Notes: generated from the letters alone by a model not told the origin. Shown: positions 43,434-53,258, counted from the first letter of the stretch. The stretch: DNA of 64,000 nt from an uncultured Macellibacteroides sp. (GCF_963667135.1 NZ_OY762974.1:2170001-2234000), one strand, 5' to 3'. Translations and numbers: made by a program.

Positions 43434-44606
43434 TTATTTTTGTTCAACCGCTTTCTTTAATCGGTTCAGTGACTCTTCTATAACAGAACGGGGGCAGCCA
43501 ATGTTCAAACGCATAAAACCTTCTCCTTCTTTTCCAAATATAGACCCATCGTTCAACGCAAGACCCGCCTTGTCGCGGAAGAGTTTTACAAGTTCAGACT
43601 GCGATAAGCCAAGTTCTTTGCAATCCAGCCAGATCAAAAATGAGGCCTGTGGCTCGTAGGCCTTTATTTTAGGGAGTTTCGTTTTTAAGAAAGTATCTAC
43701 AAAACGAACATTTTCCATTATATAAGTGCGCATTTGTTGCAACCATTCTGCCCCGTAAGAATAGGCGGCTGTAGTGGCTTCGTACGCAAAAATAGTACCG
43801 TCATTAAATTCTCCGGCTTCCAGAAAAGAGTAAAATTTCTCTCTTATGGCTTTATTCGGGACAATAGCGTACGAGGTTACGATTCCTGCAATATTAAATG
43901 TTTTGCTTGGAGCCATAAATGTGATAGAGTTGTTTGCGGCTGCTTCCGAAGCTACGGCAAACGGGTGGTGTGGGGATTGAGGGTACGTAAGCTCTGCATG
44001 AATTTCGTCCGATATTATCAATACGCCATGCTTTGCACATAGATCGGCCAGCTTGGCTAACGTTTCATTGTCCCATACAATTCCGGCTGGATTATGAGGA
44101 TTACATAAAATAAGCACTTTGCACCCGTCAATAACAGATTCCAGCTGATCGAAATCCATTTTGTATATCCCGTCAACTAGTTTAAGCGGATTATAAACCA
44201 TTTCACGCTTCATCTTTTCGGGTACAATCCGAAACGGGTGGTATACCGGTGGCTGGATGATAATCTTATCGCCAGGATTGGTAAAACACTGCAGTGCGAA
44301 GGCAATTCCTTTTACAATGCCGGGTATATAGGTTAACCATTCACGCTGGATTTTCCAGTTATGCTTGTAATCGACCCAGTTAATAATGCTTTCGTAGTAG
44401 CTGTCGCCGGCAAACGTGTATCCAAATACTTCATGGTTGCAACGTTCCTTCAGGGCATCGACAATAAAATCGGGGGTCCGGAAATCCATATCGGCGACCC
44501 ATAGGGGAGTGAGGTCTGCATTCCCGTAACGCTCAATCAACGCATCCACTTTTACACAGTTGGTACCTCGTCTGTCAATTATCTCATCAAAATTATAATG
44601 TTTCAT
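43434..44606 (-). CDS. patB: PatB/MalY-type PLP-dependent aminotransferase or cystathionine beta-lyase
   Basis: Fold-type I PLP enzyme of 390 aa in the MalY/PatB group, which cleave C-S bonds of cystathionine or cysteine. PLP Lys235 is in APSKTFNIAG. ISDEIHAEL (198-206, with Asp200 facing the PLP ring) and CNPHNPAGIVW are both seen, and PLWVADMDF near residue 35 is a hallmark of this group. A 125-nt leader containing a CCGGTT/AACCGG hairpin precedes it, unusually long for this window. Exact substrate (cystathionine, cysteine or other) is not decidable. Confidence 0.88.
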   Translation of the reverse strand: MKHYNFDEIIDRRGTNCVKVDALIERYGNADLTPLWVADMDFRTPDFIVDALKERCNHEVFGYTFAGDSYYESIINWVDYKHNWKIQREWLTYIPGIVKGIAFALQCFTNPGDKIIIQPPVYHPFRIVPEKMKREMVYNPLKLVDGIYKMDFDQLESVIDGCKVLILCNPHNPAGIVWDNETLAKLADLCAKHGVLIISDEIHAELTYPQSPHHPFAVASEAAANNSITFMAPSKTFNIAGIVTSYAIVPNKAIREKFYSFLEAGEFNDGTIFAYEATTAAYSYGAEWLQQMRTYIMENVRFVDTFLKTKLPKIKAYEPQASFLIWLDCKELGLSQSELVKLFRDKAGLALNDGSIFGKEGEGFMRLNIGCPRSVIEESLNRLKKAVEQK

Positions 44607-44736
44607 CCTTCCAGTTTATTTATCATTATAAGGAACAGAGGAGTTCGCCTGTTTATTCCTTACTATTATTAATAAGAACGTAGACCCTTATTTCATCTGC
44701 AATACGAATGGAGATGTTTCCGGTTACAAAACCGGG

Positions 44737-44744
44737 CAAAGATA
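44737..44744 (-). promoter_or_regulatory. -7 promoter box for patB
   Basis: TATCTTTG on the minus strand, 130 nt ahead of the patB start; implies a long leader that begins with a CCGGTT-TTGT-AACCGG hairpin (44720-44735). Confidence 0.45.
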
Positions 44745-44922
44745 CAAATTAATTGTTTTCTCTTTTATAGATTAACAGTCTTACCCTTAAATTAACGCCT
44801 CTAAAGAAGGCTGTTTCCTGTTGATTTAGCCCATATATGCGGGTTTTTATATTAAACTGGAATGTAATCCGCCTTTTTTTATTTATAATTGAAAGAAAAA
44901 ACAATAAAAAAATGATGAATTC

Positions 44923-44953
44923 TTTGCAGGTAAAAAATAATGTTCTACATTTG
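44923..44953 (+). promoter_or_regulatory. Promoter of the ilv operon
   Basis: TTTG at 44923-44926 and TACATTTG at 44946-44953, 19 nt apart; a full -33/-7 match. Transcription should start near 44959-44961, about 23 nt ahead of the leader peptide. Confidence 0.75.
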
Positions 44954-44982
44954 CGCCATCATAAATATTGAATAAACGAAAT

Positions 44983-45045
44983 ATGATTAACGGCGTTCTA
45001 CATAGCATTATTCTCGTGGTGGTTCTTCTAGTCATTAGAAGATAA
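44983..45045 (+). CDS. ilv operon leader peptide
   Basis: A 20-codon frame from ATG 44983 to TAA 45043-45045 reads MINGVLHSIILVVVLLVIRR: 13 of 20 residues are Ile, Leu or Val, with ten in a row (codons 9-18). This is what attenuation control by the three branched-chain amino acids needs. It lies just after a strong promoter and ahead of ilvD. The peptide has no other predicted function. Ribosomes short of charged tRNA-Ile, -Val or -Leu would stall between codons 9 and 18, leaving the sequence behind the stop codon free for antitermination pairing. Confidence 0.88.
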   Translation: MINGVLHSIILVVVLLVIRR

Positions 45046-45046
45046 G

Positions 45047-45119
45047 GAGAAAGGTGTGTAAGGAATTGCGTGTTGTAAGAAATTCTTAAAGCCTTTCTCT
45101 GTAGAGAAGGGCTTTTTTT
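45047..45119 (+). promoter_or_regulatory. ilv attenuator: antiterminator strand and terminator
   Basis: The terminator is AAAGCCTTTCTC (45088-45099) with GAGAAGGGCTTT (45104-45115; one G-U pair) and T residues to 45119. The 8-base word GAGAAAGG (45047-45054), starting 2 nt after the leader stop, is exactly complementary to CCTTTCTC (45092-45099), the left arm of the terminator. The two pairings exclude each other. A ribosome at the leader stop covers 45047-45054 and lets the terminator form; a stalled ribosome leaves it free. Confidence 0.85.
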
Positions 45120-45153
45120 ATTAAAAAAATAAGAACGATAAATAAAAGGAAAG

Positions 45154-46986
45154 ATGAAAAATCCGTTGAGAAGTTCATATAGTACACAAGGCCGTCGTAT
45201 GGCTGGAGCCCGTGCCTTGTGGCGCGCCAATGGCGTAAAAGAAGATCAGTTTGGCAAACCTATTATAGCAATCGTAAACTCATTTACCCAATTTGTTCCG
45301 GGACACATGCACTTGCATGATATCGGTCAGATGGTAAAAAAAAGAATTGAGGAGTTGGGTTGCTTTGCCGCCGAATTCAATACAATTGCAATTGACGACG
45401 GTATCGCCATGGGACACGACGGTATGTTGTATTCGCTTCCTTCCAGAGATATTATTGCTGATAGTGTGGAGTATATGGTGAATGCGCACAAAGCTGATGC
45501 CATGATCTGTATCAGTAACTGCGATAAAATTACTCCGGGTATGTTGATGGCTGCCATGCGTCTGAATATTCCCACCATATTTGTATCGGGCGGACCAATG
45601 GAAGCAGGCGAACTGGACGGAAAGGCTCTCGATCTGATAGATGCAATGATGGATGCCGCAGACGATACAGTGAGTGATGAACAGGTTTCGCGCATTGAAC
45701 ATTCAGCTTGTCCTACTTGCGGAAGCTGTTCAGGAATGTTTACAGCCAACTCGATGAACTGCTTAAACGAAGCGCTTGGTCTTGCTTTACCGGGTAACGG
45801 AACAATCGTTGCCACTCATGGCAACCGTAAACGTTTGTTTGAAAACGCAGCTCAATTAATTGTTGAAAATGCTTATAAATATTACCGCGACGGAGACGAT
45901 TCGGTTCTTCCACGGTCGATCGCCACACGGCAGGCTTTCCTGAATTCAATGGCCCTTGATATTGCAATGGGAGGTTCCACCAATACGGTTCTTCACCTTT
46001 TGGCCGTTGCACATGAAGCCGAAGTGGATTTCACCATGAAGGATATCGATGCCCTTTCCCGTAAGATTCCTGTAATATGTAAAGTGGCGCCCAGTTCTTC
46101 TTACCATGTACAGGACGTAAACAGGGCTGGTGGAATTCTTGGAATTATGGATGAACTTCTCAAAGCGGGTCTTGTTGATGGTTCGGTGAAACGTGCCGAT
46201 GGGAGAACGCTGGATGAAGCAGTGGAGGCAATGAGCATTACTAAACCGAACCCGGACGAGATGGCGGTAGCATTATATAAGAGTGCACCGGCTGGAAAGT
46301 TTAATCTGGTTATGGGATCGCAGGAATCTGCGTATAAAACATTGGATGCCGACCGTGTTTCGGGGTGTATCAGGGATGTGGAGCATGCCTACGTAAAAGA
46401 TGGCGGATTAGCTGTATTGTATGGAAACATTGCCGAAGGTGGCTGTGTTGTAAAAACAGCGGGTGTAGACGAAAGTATTTTCCGTTTCTCTGGTCCTGCC
46501 AAAGTATTTGATTCGCAGGATGCCGCATGTGATGCTATTCTGAGGAATCAGGTTGTGGCGGGCGATGTGGTTGTTATTACATACGAAGGTCCAAAGGGTG
46601 GACCAGGTATGCAGGAAATGCTTTATCCAACAACCTATATTAAATCAAGACATTTAGGAAAAGAGTGCGCCTTAATAACCGACGGACGTTTCAGTGGAGG
46701 AACCTCAGGATTGTCTATCGGCCATGTGTCTCCGGAAGCAGCAGCAGGGGGAGCCATCGGGCTGGTTCGTAATGGCGACATCATAGAAATAAATATACCC
46801 GAGCGTTCTATTCGGGTGAAACTTGCAGACGAGGAGCTGGCAGAACGAAGAACCGAAGAAGAATCCCGCGGAACAAAGGCATTTACTCCTCAGATTCGCC
46901 AGCGTACGGTATCAAAGGCTCTACGTGCCTATGCTAAAATGGTAAGCTCTGCCGATAAAGGAGCAGTAAGAATAGTAGAAGATTAA
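45154..46986 (+). CDS. ilvD: Dihydroxy-acid dehydratase
   Basis: Fe-S dehydratase giving 2-oxoisovalerate or 2-oxo-3-methylvalerate; 610 aa. Cluster-binding Cys residues are in SNCDKITPG and [10 protein letters not shown]. Also seen: [24 protein letters not shown] and [11 protein letters not shown] near the C-terminus. First structural gene of the ilv operon, 34 nt after the attenuator. Oxygen-sensitive cluster enzymes fit an anaerobe. Confidence 0.98.
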   Translation: MKNPLRSSYSTQGRRMAGARALWRANGVKEDQFGKPIIAIVNSFTQFVPGHMHLHDIGQMVKKRIEELGCFAAEFNTIAIDDGIAMGHDGMLYSLPSRDIIADSVEYMVNAHKADAMICISNCDKITPGMLMAAMRLNIPTIFVSGGPMEAGELDGKALDLIDAMMDAADDTVSDEQVSRIEHSACPTCGSCSGMFTANSMNCLNEALGLALPGNGTIVATHGNRKRLFENAAQLIVENAYKYYRDGDDSVLPRSIATRQAFLNSMALDIAMGGSTNTVLHLLAVAHEAEVDFTMKDIDALSRKIPVICKVAPSSSYHVQDVNRAGGILGIMDELLKAGLVDGSVKRADGRTLDEAVEAMSITKPNPDEMAVALYKSAPAGKFNLVMGSQESAYKTLDADRVSGCIRDVEHAYVKDGGLAVLYGNIAEGGCVVKTAGVDESIFRFSGPAKVFDSQDAACDAILRNQVVAGDVVVITYEGPKGGPGMQEMLYPTTYIKSRHLGKECALITDGRFSGGTSGLSIGHVSPEAAAGGAIGLVRNGDIIEINIPERSIRVKLADEELAERRTEEESRGTKAFTPQIRQRTVSKALRAYAKMVSSADKGAVRIVED

Positions 46987-47014
46987 ACACGCAGAACAAA
47001 GAAGCATTAATGGT

Positions 47015-48718
47015 ATGGAAACAAAAAAAATAACCGGATCGGAAGCCTTCTTACGCACTTTGATCGCAGAAGGCGTTGATACAATTTTCGGGTATCCCGG
47101 GGGGGCTATTATTCCAGTATATGATTGCCTGTATGATTTCAGAGATCAGATAAGACATATATTGGTCCGGCACGAGCAAGGGGCAACCCATGCTGCACAA
47201 GGATATGCCCGTGTAAATGGAAAAGTAGGTGTTGCCCTGGTAACCAGCGGTCCGGCTGCAACCAATGCCATTACAGGTATTGCCGATGCAATGATGGACA
47301 GTACACCTATCGTTGTGATAACAGGTCAGGTTGCTTCTCCTTTGCTTGGAACGGATGCGTTTCAGGAAACCGATGTGGTGGGTATAACACAACCTATCAG
47401 TAAATGGTCTTATCAGATTCGTAAACCAGAAGAAATCGCCTGGGCTATTTCCAGAGCTTTTTATATTGCGTCGACTGGTCGTCCGGGTCCTGTAGTGATA
47501 GACTTTGCCAAAGATGCGCAGATCGGATTGGTCGATTATAAATACGAGAAGGTGGATTATATCCGCAGCTATCAGCCGGTTCCAGATCTGGATATGGATC
47601 TTATAGCCGAGGCTGCCGACTTAATTAACAATGCTAAAAAACCGTTTGCCTTAGTAGGACAAGGGGTTGTGATCGGCAATGCTGAAAAAGAATTGATGAC
47701 TTTCCTTGAAAAGGCAGATATTCCTGCGGCTGCTACCGTGCTTGGACTTTCGGCAATGCCTACCGATTTTCATTTGAATAAGGGCATGTTGGGAATGCAT
47801 GGAAATGTAGGGCCTAACCGTAAAACCAATGAGTGCGATGTGCTGATTGCCATTGGTATGCGTTTCGACGACCGTGTTACGGGAGATTTAAAGACCTATG
47901 CCAAACAGGCTAAGATAATTCATTTCGATATTGATATTTCCGAGATAGGAAAGAATGTGATTCCTGCAGTTCCGGTGGCTGGCAATGCCAAGTATACTTT
48001 GGCTGCTATAACGGAATTGATTACGCCGGCCAAACATACCGAATGGGTCGATTCATTTAAGGTCGACGAAAAAGAGGAAGACGAGAAGGTTATTCAGGAT
48101 GAACTTTTTCCAAAGTCAGGCATGTTGAGGATGGGAGAGGTGATACGCCGGGTTTCCGAAGCAACCAACAATGATGCAATTCTTGTAACGGATGTAGGTC
48201 AGAATCAAATGATGGCAGTTCGTTATTTTAAATACAAGCAAACCCGAAGTGTTGTTACCAGCGGAGGCTTGGGAACCATGGGCTTTGGTTTACCTGCGGC
48301 CATTGGAGCAAAGGTGGGAGCACCAAACCGTGAAGTTTGTATGTTCTGTGGCGATGGTGGTATTCAGATGACTATACAGGAGTTTGGTACTATTATGCAG
48401 GAGCATCTTAACGTAAAAATGATCATTCTTAATAACAACTTCCTCGGAATGGTTCGTCAGTGGCAGGAGCTTTTCTATAAGGAGCGTTACTCCGCAACCA
48501 TCATGGAGAACCCCGATTTTGTTGCCATTGCCGCGGCTTATAAAATTGCCGCAAAGCATATATACGAGCGTGAAGAACTGGATGGAGCTATCAAGGAAAT
48601 GCTTTCGCACGACGGCCCCTATCTGTTGGTGGCTGAAGTGGAAGAAAGAGGGATGGTTTATCCGATGGTGCCCGCCGGGACATGCGTGACTAATATCATT
48701 ATGGGTGATAATCAATAA
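47015..48718 (+). CDS. ilvB: Acetolactate synthase, large subunit
   Basis: ThDP-, FAD- and Mg-dependent condensation of pyruvate with pyruvate or 2-oxobutyrate; 567 aa. Seen: FGYPGGAIIPVYD, the catalytic Glu in VRHEQGATHAA, the FAD-binding GMHGNVGPN and the ThDP motif CGDGGIQMTIQEFGT followed by NNNFLGMVRQW. 28 nt after ilvD, 17 nt before the regulatory subunit. Confidence 0.98.
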   Translation: METKKITGSEAFLRTLIAEGVDTIFGYPGGAIIPVYDCLYDFRDQIRHILVRHEQGATHAAQGYARVNGKVGVALVTSGPAATNAITGIADAMMDSTPIVVITGQVASPLLGTDAFQETDVVGITQPISKWSYQIRKPEEIAWAISRAFYIASTGRPGPVVIDFAKDAQIGLVDYKYEKVDYIRSYQPVPDLDMDLIAEAADLINNAKKPFALVGQGVVIGNAEKELMTFLEKADIPAAATVLGLSAMPTDFHLNKGMLGMHGNVGPNRKTNECDVLIAIGMRFDDRVTGDLKTYAKQAKIIHFDIDISEIGKNVIPAVPVAGNAKYTLAAITELITPAKHTEWVDSFKVDEKEEDEKVIQDELFPKSGMLRMGEVIRRVSEATNNDAILVTDVGQNQMMAVRYFKYKQTRSVVTSGGLGTMGFGLPAAIGAKVGAPNREVCMFCGDGGIQMTIQEFGTIMQEHLNVKMIILNNNFLGMVRQWQELFYKERYSATIMENPDFVAIAAAYKIAAKHIYEREELDGAIKEMLSHDGPYLLVAEVEERGMVYPMVPAGTCVTNIIMGDNQ

Positions 48719-48735
48719 AAACGGGAGGAAATAAT

Positions 48736-49302
48736 ATGTCAGATAAAACATTATATACCGTTACTATTTTTTCGGAGAATACCGTCGGGTTACTTAATCA
48801 GATCACGATTATCTTTACCCGTCGTCAACTAAACATTGAAACGTTGTCGGTATCTCCTTCGGCATTGCAAGGAATACACAAGTTCACCATAACTACTTTT
48901 TCGGACGAATCTACAATCGATAAAATAGTAAAGCAGATTGATAAGCGGGTGGATATCCTAAAGGCATTTTACAATACGGACGAAGATCTTGTTTTTCAGG
49001 AGATAGCTTTGTATAAGTTAAGTACCGAATTGTTTCTGAAGATGGGATCTGTCGAAGAACTTATCCGGAAACACAATGCCCGTATTCTGGAAATTAATGA
49101 AGTATGCGTTGTGCTGGAAAAGACAGGACATTATGTTGAAACACAGGCTTTATTTAAAGAATTAAGCGAATCGATCGGTGTTTTGCAATTTATTCGCTCT
49201 GGTAGAATAGCCATTAATAAAAGCAAGGTCGAACGTTTGAGCGACATGCTTTCTTTAATGGAAAAGAAAAGACTGGAAAAAGAAGCAGACTATCATGAGT
49301 AA
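48736..49302 (+). CDS. ilvN: Acetolactate synthase, small regulatory subunit
   Basis: ACT-domain subunit that activates the large subunit and gives feedback inhibition by valine; 188 aa. It starts MSDKTLYTVTIFSENTVGLL, an ACT domain with NQITIIFTRRQLNIETLSV, followed by the C-terminal dimerisation domain with ELFLKMGSVEELIRKHNARI. Its last 8 bases overlap the thioesterase start, so those two are translationally coupled. Confidence 0.94.
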   Translation: MSDKTLYTVTIFSENTVGLLNQITIIFTRRQLNIETLSVSPSALQGIHKFTITTFSDESTIDKIVKQIDKRVDILKAFYNTDEDLVFQEIALYKLSTELFLKMGSVEELIRKHNARILEINEVCVVLEKTGHYVETQALFKELSESIGVLQFIRSGRIAINKSKVERLSDMLSLMEKKRLEKEADYHE

Positions 49303-50029
49303 AATAGGTGAGTTCCATTTTGTTTCAGAATCTTATTTATTGGATTTCAGAGGCCGTGTAACAATTCCCATGATGGGGAATTACCTGCTTCATGCATCTA
49401 GCACGCATGCTGAACAAAGGGGCTTCGGGTTTAATGATATGAAAAAACAGGGATGTGCGTGGGTGCTTTCGCGAATGGTCATCGAGATGATTTCTCATCC
49501 AACCATGCTGCAGCCATTCACTATTACAACCTGGGTGGAAGAGATAAATAAGTTCTTTACCAGCCGTTGTTTTGCCATAAGAAACGAAGCGGGAGAGGCT
49601 ATCGGGTATTGTCGTACCTTGTGGGCGGCCATTGATCTGGAAACACGCAAGCCAACCGATTTATCTTTGCTGCAAAATAACCTGGGTTCTTTTATCGTGG
49701 ATGAACCTTGTCCGATCGAGAAGCCGGGAAAGATTCAGGCCGCAGAGCGTGATACGCCGGGAATGCCTTACAAGGTCTGTTATAGCGACCTGGATGTGAA
49801 CGGGCATCTCAACAGCATAAAGTATATGGAGCATCTGCTCAATATGTTCGATATCGAGATGTTTAGACACAAAGAGGTAAGCCGTTTCGAAATAGCCTAT
49901 TTGGCTGAGGGAAAATATGGAATGGAATTATCCTTGCATAAAAAAGAAATTACTCCCGACCGGTATATTACTTCTATTTGCGATGAAGCAGGTAAAGCAA
50001 TATGTCGTGCGGAAATAACATGGAAATAA
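49295..50029 (+). CDS. Acyl-ACP thioesterase
   Basis: Double hot-dog thioesterase of the FatA/FatB-like PF01643 family, 244 aa, releasing fatty acids from acyl carrier protein. The N-terminal hot dog includes DFRGRVTIPMMGNYLLHAS and WVLSRMVIEM; the C-terminal hot dog has the catalytic-type segment VCYSDLDVNGHLNSIKYMEH with Asp, Asn and His. It sits between ilvN and ilvC and overlaps ilvN by 8 bases. The position suggests a link between branched-chain amino acid synthesis and branched-chain fatty acid release; that link is inference. The same order occurs in other Bacteroidales to my recollection. Confidence 0.9.
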   Translation: MSKIGEFHFVSESYLLDFRGRVTIPMMGNYLLHASSTHAEQRGFGFNDMKKQGCAWVLSRMVIEMISHPTMLQPFTITTWVEEINKFFTSRCFAIRNEAGEAIGYCRTLWAAIDLETRKPTDLSLLQNNLGSFIVDEPCPIEKPGKIQAAERDTPGMPYKVCYSDLDVNGHLNSIKYMEHLLNMFDIEMFRHKEVSRFEIAYLAEGKYGMELSLHKKEITPDRYITSICDEAGKAICRAEITWK

Positions 50030-50068
50030 TAAAGTATAATTGGTTTTTAATCTTAAAATAGAAAAAAA

Positions 50069-51115
50069 ATGGCAGTAATGAATTTCGGCGGTGTAGAAGA
50101 AAACGTAGTTACCCGCGAAGAGTTTCCATTGGAAAAGGCAAGAGAAGTATTGAAAAATGAAACAATTGCAATCATTGGTTATGGTGTACAGGGCCCGGGT
50201 CAGAGCCTTAACCTGCGCGATAATGGATTCAATGTAATCGTTGGTCAGCGTAAGGAATCAAAAACATGGGACAAGGCTGTTGCAGATGGTTGGGTACCAG
50301 GCGAAACGTTGTTTGATATAGAAGAAGCTTGCGAAAAAGCAACGATCATCCAGTATCTTCTTTCGGATGCTGCGCAGATTGAAGTTTGGCCAACTGTACA
50401 GAAACATCTTACTCCGGGTAAGGCTCTTTACTTCTCTCATGGCTTTGCAATCACTTACAAAGAACGTACAGGGATTGTTCCTCCTGCTGATGTTGATGTT
50501 ATTCTAGTTGCTCCAAAAGGTTCAGGAACGAGTCTTCGTCGTATGTTCCTGCAAGGTCGCGGCTTGAACTCTAGCTACGCTATTTTCCAGGATGCTACAG
50601 GTAAAGCATACGATCGTGTTGTTGCTTTAGGTATTGGCGTTGGTTCTGGTTACTTATTCGAAACTACTTTCAAACGTGAAGTATATTCAGACTTAACCGG
50701 CGAACGTGGTACATTGATGGGTGCTATCCAGGGTATTTTTGCTGCTCAGTACGACACTCTTCGTGCCAATGGACATACTCCATCCGAAGCATTCAACGAA
50801 ACAGTTGAAGAACTTACTCAGAGTCTTATGCCTCTGGTAGCAGAAAACGGAATGGACTGGATGTATGCAAACTGCTCTACAACGGCTCAACGTGGTGCTT
50901 TGGATTGGTGGAAGAAGTTCCGCGATGCAAGCAAGCCTGTATTTGAAGAACTTTACAGCGAAGTTGCCAAAGGTAACGAAGCGCAGCGTTCTATTGATAC
51001 AAACAGCAAACCAGACTACCGTAAGGGTCTTGAAGAAGAATTGAAAGAAATGCGCGAAAGCGAAATGTGGCAGGCCGGTATGGTAGTTCGTAAACTACGT
51101 CCGGAAAACAACTAA
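50069..51115 (+). CDS. ilvC: Ketol-acid reductoisomerase
   Basis: NAD(P)H- and Mg-dependent isomeroreductase, class I, 348 aa. Rossmann motif IIGYGVQGPGQSLNLRDNG, the metal-binding SDLTGERG and the C-terminal knotted domain with EELTQSLMPLV are visible. VGQRKESKTW after the second strand would select NADPH or NADH. Last gene of the operon; a terminator follows the stop by about 20 nt. Together ilvD-ilvB-ilvN-ilvC cover all reactions from pyruvate/2-oxobutyrate to the 2-oxo acids. Confidence 0.98.
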   Translation: MAVMNFGGVEENVVTREEFPLEKAREVLKNETIAIIGYGVQGPGQSLNLRDNGFNVIVGQRKESKTWDKAVADGWVPGETLFDIEEACEKATIIQYLLSDAAQIEVWPTVQKHLTPGKALYFSHGFAITYKERTGIVPPADVDVILVAPKGSGTSLRRMFLQGRGLNSSYAIFQDATGKAYDRVVALGIGVGSGYLFETTFKREVYSDLTGERGTLMGAIQGIFAAQYDTLRANGHTPSEAFNETVEELTQSLMPLVAENGMDWMYANCSTTAQRGALDWWKKFRDASKPVFEELYSEVAKGNEAQRSIDTNSKPDYRKGLEEELKEMRESEMWQAGMVVRKLRPENN

Positions 51116-51135
51116 TCGGATTTTCTGCAAGTATA

Positions 51136-51180
51136 AAAGCCCGGAAGTATTCAACTGAATGCATCCGGGCTTTCTTTTTT
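51136..51180 (+). terminator. Terminator of the ilv operon
   Basis: AAAGCCCGGA (51137-51146) pairs with TCCGGGCTTT (51164-51173), with an inner ATTCA/TGAAT stem and a T-rich tail. Confidence 0.9.
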
Positions 51181-51195
51181 ATTTGATGTAGCAAC

Positions 51196-52728
51196 TTATA
51201 AGGGCATGTTGCCATGCTTTTTAGGCGGATGGGTAACACTCTTGTTTTGTGTCATTTCTAGTGCCTGGATTAGTTTAAAACGAGTTTGCTTAGGCAGGAT
51301 AATCTCATCTATATATCCCAATTCGGCAGCACGGTACGGATTGGCAAACTTTTGGGTATATTCGTTTATAGCCTCAGCTTTAGCCTCTTCATTTTGGGAA
51401 CGATACAGGATGTTTACTGCTCCCGAAGCACCCATAACGGCAATTTCTGCCATGGGATAAGCCAGGTTTACGTCGGCGCCGGTCTGCTTGCTTGACATTA
51501 CTATATAGGCACCCCCGTAAGCTTTGCGCGTAATAAGGGTAATTTTAGGAACAGTAGCTTCTGCATACGCATAAACGACCTTGGCTCCGTGACGGATTAT
51601 GCCGTTATGCTCCTGATTGGTACCCGGCAAGAAGCCCGGAACATCTTCGAAAGTAATGAGGGGGATATTAAAACAGTCGCAGAAGCGAATAAAGCGTGCG
51701 GCTTTGTCTGATGCATCAATATCCAGCACCCCGGCATAATAGGCCGGCTGGTTGGCCACAATACCAACAGAACGTCCTCCCATACGGGCAAATCCAATTA
51801 CCACGTTCTTAGCAAACAAAGGCATTACTTCGAAGAAATAATGGTCGTCCACCACCGGTTCAATAATATCTTTTATATCGTATGGTATATTGGGATCGTC
51901 TGGAATAACATGTTGAAGATCCTCTTCTTCCCTTCGTATATCATCATTACATGGACGGATAGGAGCATCTTCCATATTGTTTGAAGGAAGAAAACTTAAC
52001 AGCTCGCGTATACCCGTCAGCGTTTCCTCTTCGGTATCATTCATAAAATGCGCCACCCCACTTTGAGCTGTGTGGGTATAGGCCCCGCCAAGCTCTTCTT
52101 TGGAAACCTCTTCGTGGGTTACAGCCTTTACCACATCCGGACCGGTTACAAACATGTGACTCTTTTCTTTTACCATAAAGATAAAATCGGTCAGTGCCGG
52201 CGAGTAACAAGCACCTCCGGCACACGGGCCCAGAATGGCCGAAATCTGTGGAATTACACCCGAAGAAAGCGTGTTTTGATAGAAAATGGAAGCATAACCG
52301 GTAAGACTTTCGACCCCTTCCTGTATTCGGGCGCCACCCGAATCGTTCAACGCAATTACCGGTGCTCCGTTTTTAAGTGCCAATGTCTGCACTTTAATGA
52401 TTTTATTGGCATTGGATGCGCTAAGAGATCCCCCCAGTACGGTGAAATCATAGGCATAAACAAAAACCAGCCGGCCATCTATTTTACCATAACCCGAAAC
52501 AACCCCGTCGCCGGCCATCTTCGATTTCTCCATGTTAAAGTCCGTGCAACGGTGCACAACCAACTTATCCATTTCCACAAAAGTTCCCTTATCCAGCAAC
52601 AGGTCTATGCGTTCGCGGGCAGTTAGTTTACCGGCTTCGTGTTGCTTATCTATTTTGTTGATTCCCCCTCCAAGCAAAGCAGCCTTGTCGAGCTCAATAA
52701 ATTCCTTGTATCGTTTTTCGTTTTCCAT
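51196..52728 (-). CDS. Acyl-CoA carboxylase, carboxyltransferase (beta) subunit
   Basis: Carboxyltransferase of the propionyl-/methylmalonyl-CoA type (PccB/MmdA), 510 aa. Two crotonase-like halves are seen: N-terminal [11 protein letters not shown]-like region to [14 protein letters not shown], with oxyanion [13 protein letters not shown]-terminal [19 protein letters not shown] and [13 protein letters not shown]. In Bacteroidales this enzyme joins the succinate-propionate pathway, either carboxylating propionyl-CoA or (as part of a decarboxylase) releasing CO2 from methylmalonyl-CoA. One nucleotide separates its start from the biotin-carrier gene upstream. No integral membrane decarboxylase subunit is present in the cluster, which favours the ATP-dependent carboxylase. 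Confidence 0.93.
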   Translation of the reverse strand: MENEKRYKEFIELDKAALLGGGINKIDKQHEAGKLTARERIDLLLDKGTFVEMDKLVVHRCTDFNMEKSKMAGDGVVSGYGKIDGRLVFVYAYDFTVLGGSLSASNANKIIKVQTLALKNGAPVIALNDSGGARIQEGVESLTGYASIFYQNTLSSGVIPQISAILGPCAGGACYSPALTDFIFMVKEKSHMFVTGPDVVKAVTHEEVSKEELGGAYTHTAQSGVAHFMNDTEEETLTGIRELLSFLPSNNMEDAPIRPCNDDIRREEEDLQHVIPDDPNIPYDIKDIIEPVVDDHYFFEVMPLFAKNVVIGFARMGGRSVGIVANQPAYYAGVLDIDASDKAARFIRFCDCFNIPLITFEDVPGFLPGTNQEHNGIIRHGAKVVYAYAEATVPKITLITRKAYGGAYIVMSSKQTGADVNLAYPMAEIAVMGASGAVNILYRSQNEEAKAEAINEYTQKFANPYRAAELGYIDEIILPKQTRFKLIQALEMTQNKSVTHPPKKHGNMPL

Positions 52729-52729
52729 C

Positions 52730-53248
52730 TTATTCTTCTTTATTATTAATTTCGAGGGTAATCAATACCTGATCGTTTGTTACGGTATCGCCTTCTTTAA
52801 CAAATACATCTTTCACACTACAGTCGGAGTTCACCTTGTAATTGCTTTGCATTTTCATCGCCTCAATTACCACTACGGTATCACCCGCCAACAGCTTGTC
52901 TCCCTCTTTTACAAGAACCTTCACCACTTTTCCCGGCATGGGAGCGACTATCTTATTATCCGGTTTGATTTCATCTTTGCGTCGCATACGCAGGTACTTG
53001 GCTTGTGTATCCACAATCTCCACCGGATAGGACGAAAAGTAGGTGCTCACTTTATAAACGCGTCCGTTTTCTGACCGTATAAGCTCTGCATTATAGGACT
53101 TCCCTTCGTGTAAGATAGAGCAATAACCATTTTCCACAATCGTAATATCCACCTCAAATTCCTTACCGTCTATAGTAAGTAATACCTTGTTACCCTCTTT
53201 GCTCTTTAATTCCACTTCAGCAACTCTGTTCCCTATATGTATTTCCAT
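52730..53248 (-). CDS. Biotin carboxyl carrier protein of acyl-CoA carboxylase
   Basis: A 172-residue carrier with a C-terminal biotinyl domain. The biotin-accepting lysine is in [10 protein letters not shown], preceded by [12 protein letters not shown] and followed by [17 protein letters not shown]. The N-terminal half (about 1-95) is a distinct beta-rich linker as found in stand-alone BCCPs of such operons. Middle gene of the carboxylase operon. Confidence 0.94.
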   Translation of the reverse strand: MEIHIGNRVAEVELKSKEGNKVLLTIDGKEFEVDITIVENGYCSILHEGKSYNAELIRSENGRVYKVSTYFSSYPVEIVDTQAKYLRMRRKDEIKPDNKIVAPMPGKVVKVLVKEGDKLLAGDTVVVIEAMKMQSNYKVNSDCSVKDVFVKEGDTVTNDQVLITLEINNKEE

Positions 53249-53258
53249 AACATTCCTT

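Noticed and set aside
44653-44739. Protein-like stretch ending IRIADEIRVYVLINNSKE on the minus strand in the patB leader
   Set aside because: No usable start codon inside the transcript (the only TTG is in the promoter box); probably a chance open frame or an unrecognisable remnant.
52048-53074. Two overlapping plus-strand frames of 192 and 180 codons
   Set aside because: Opposite the carboxyltransferase and biotin-carrier genes; no motifs.
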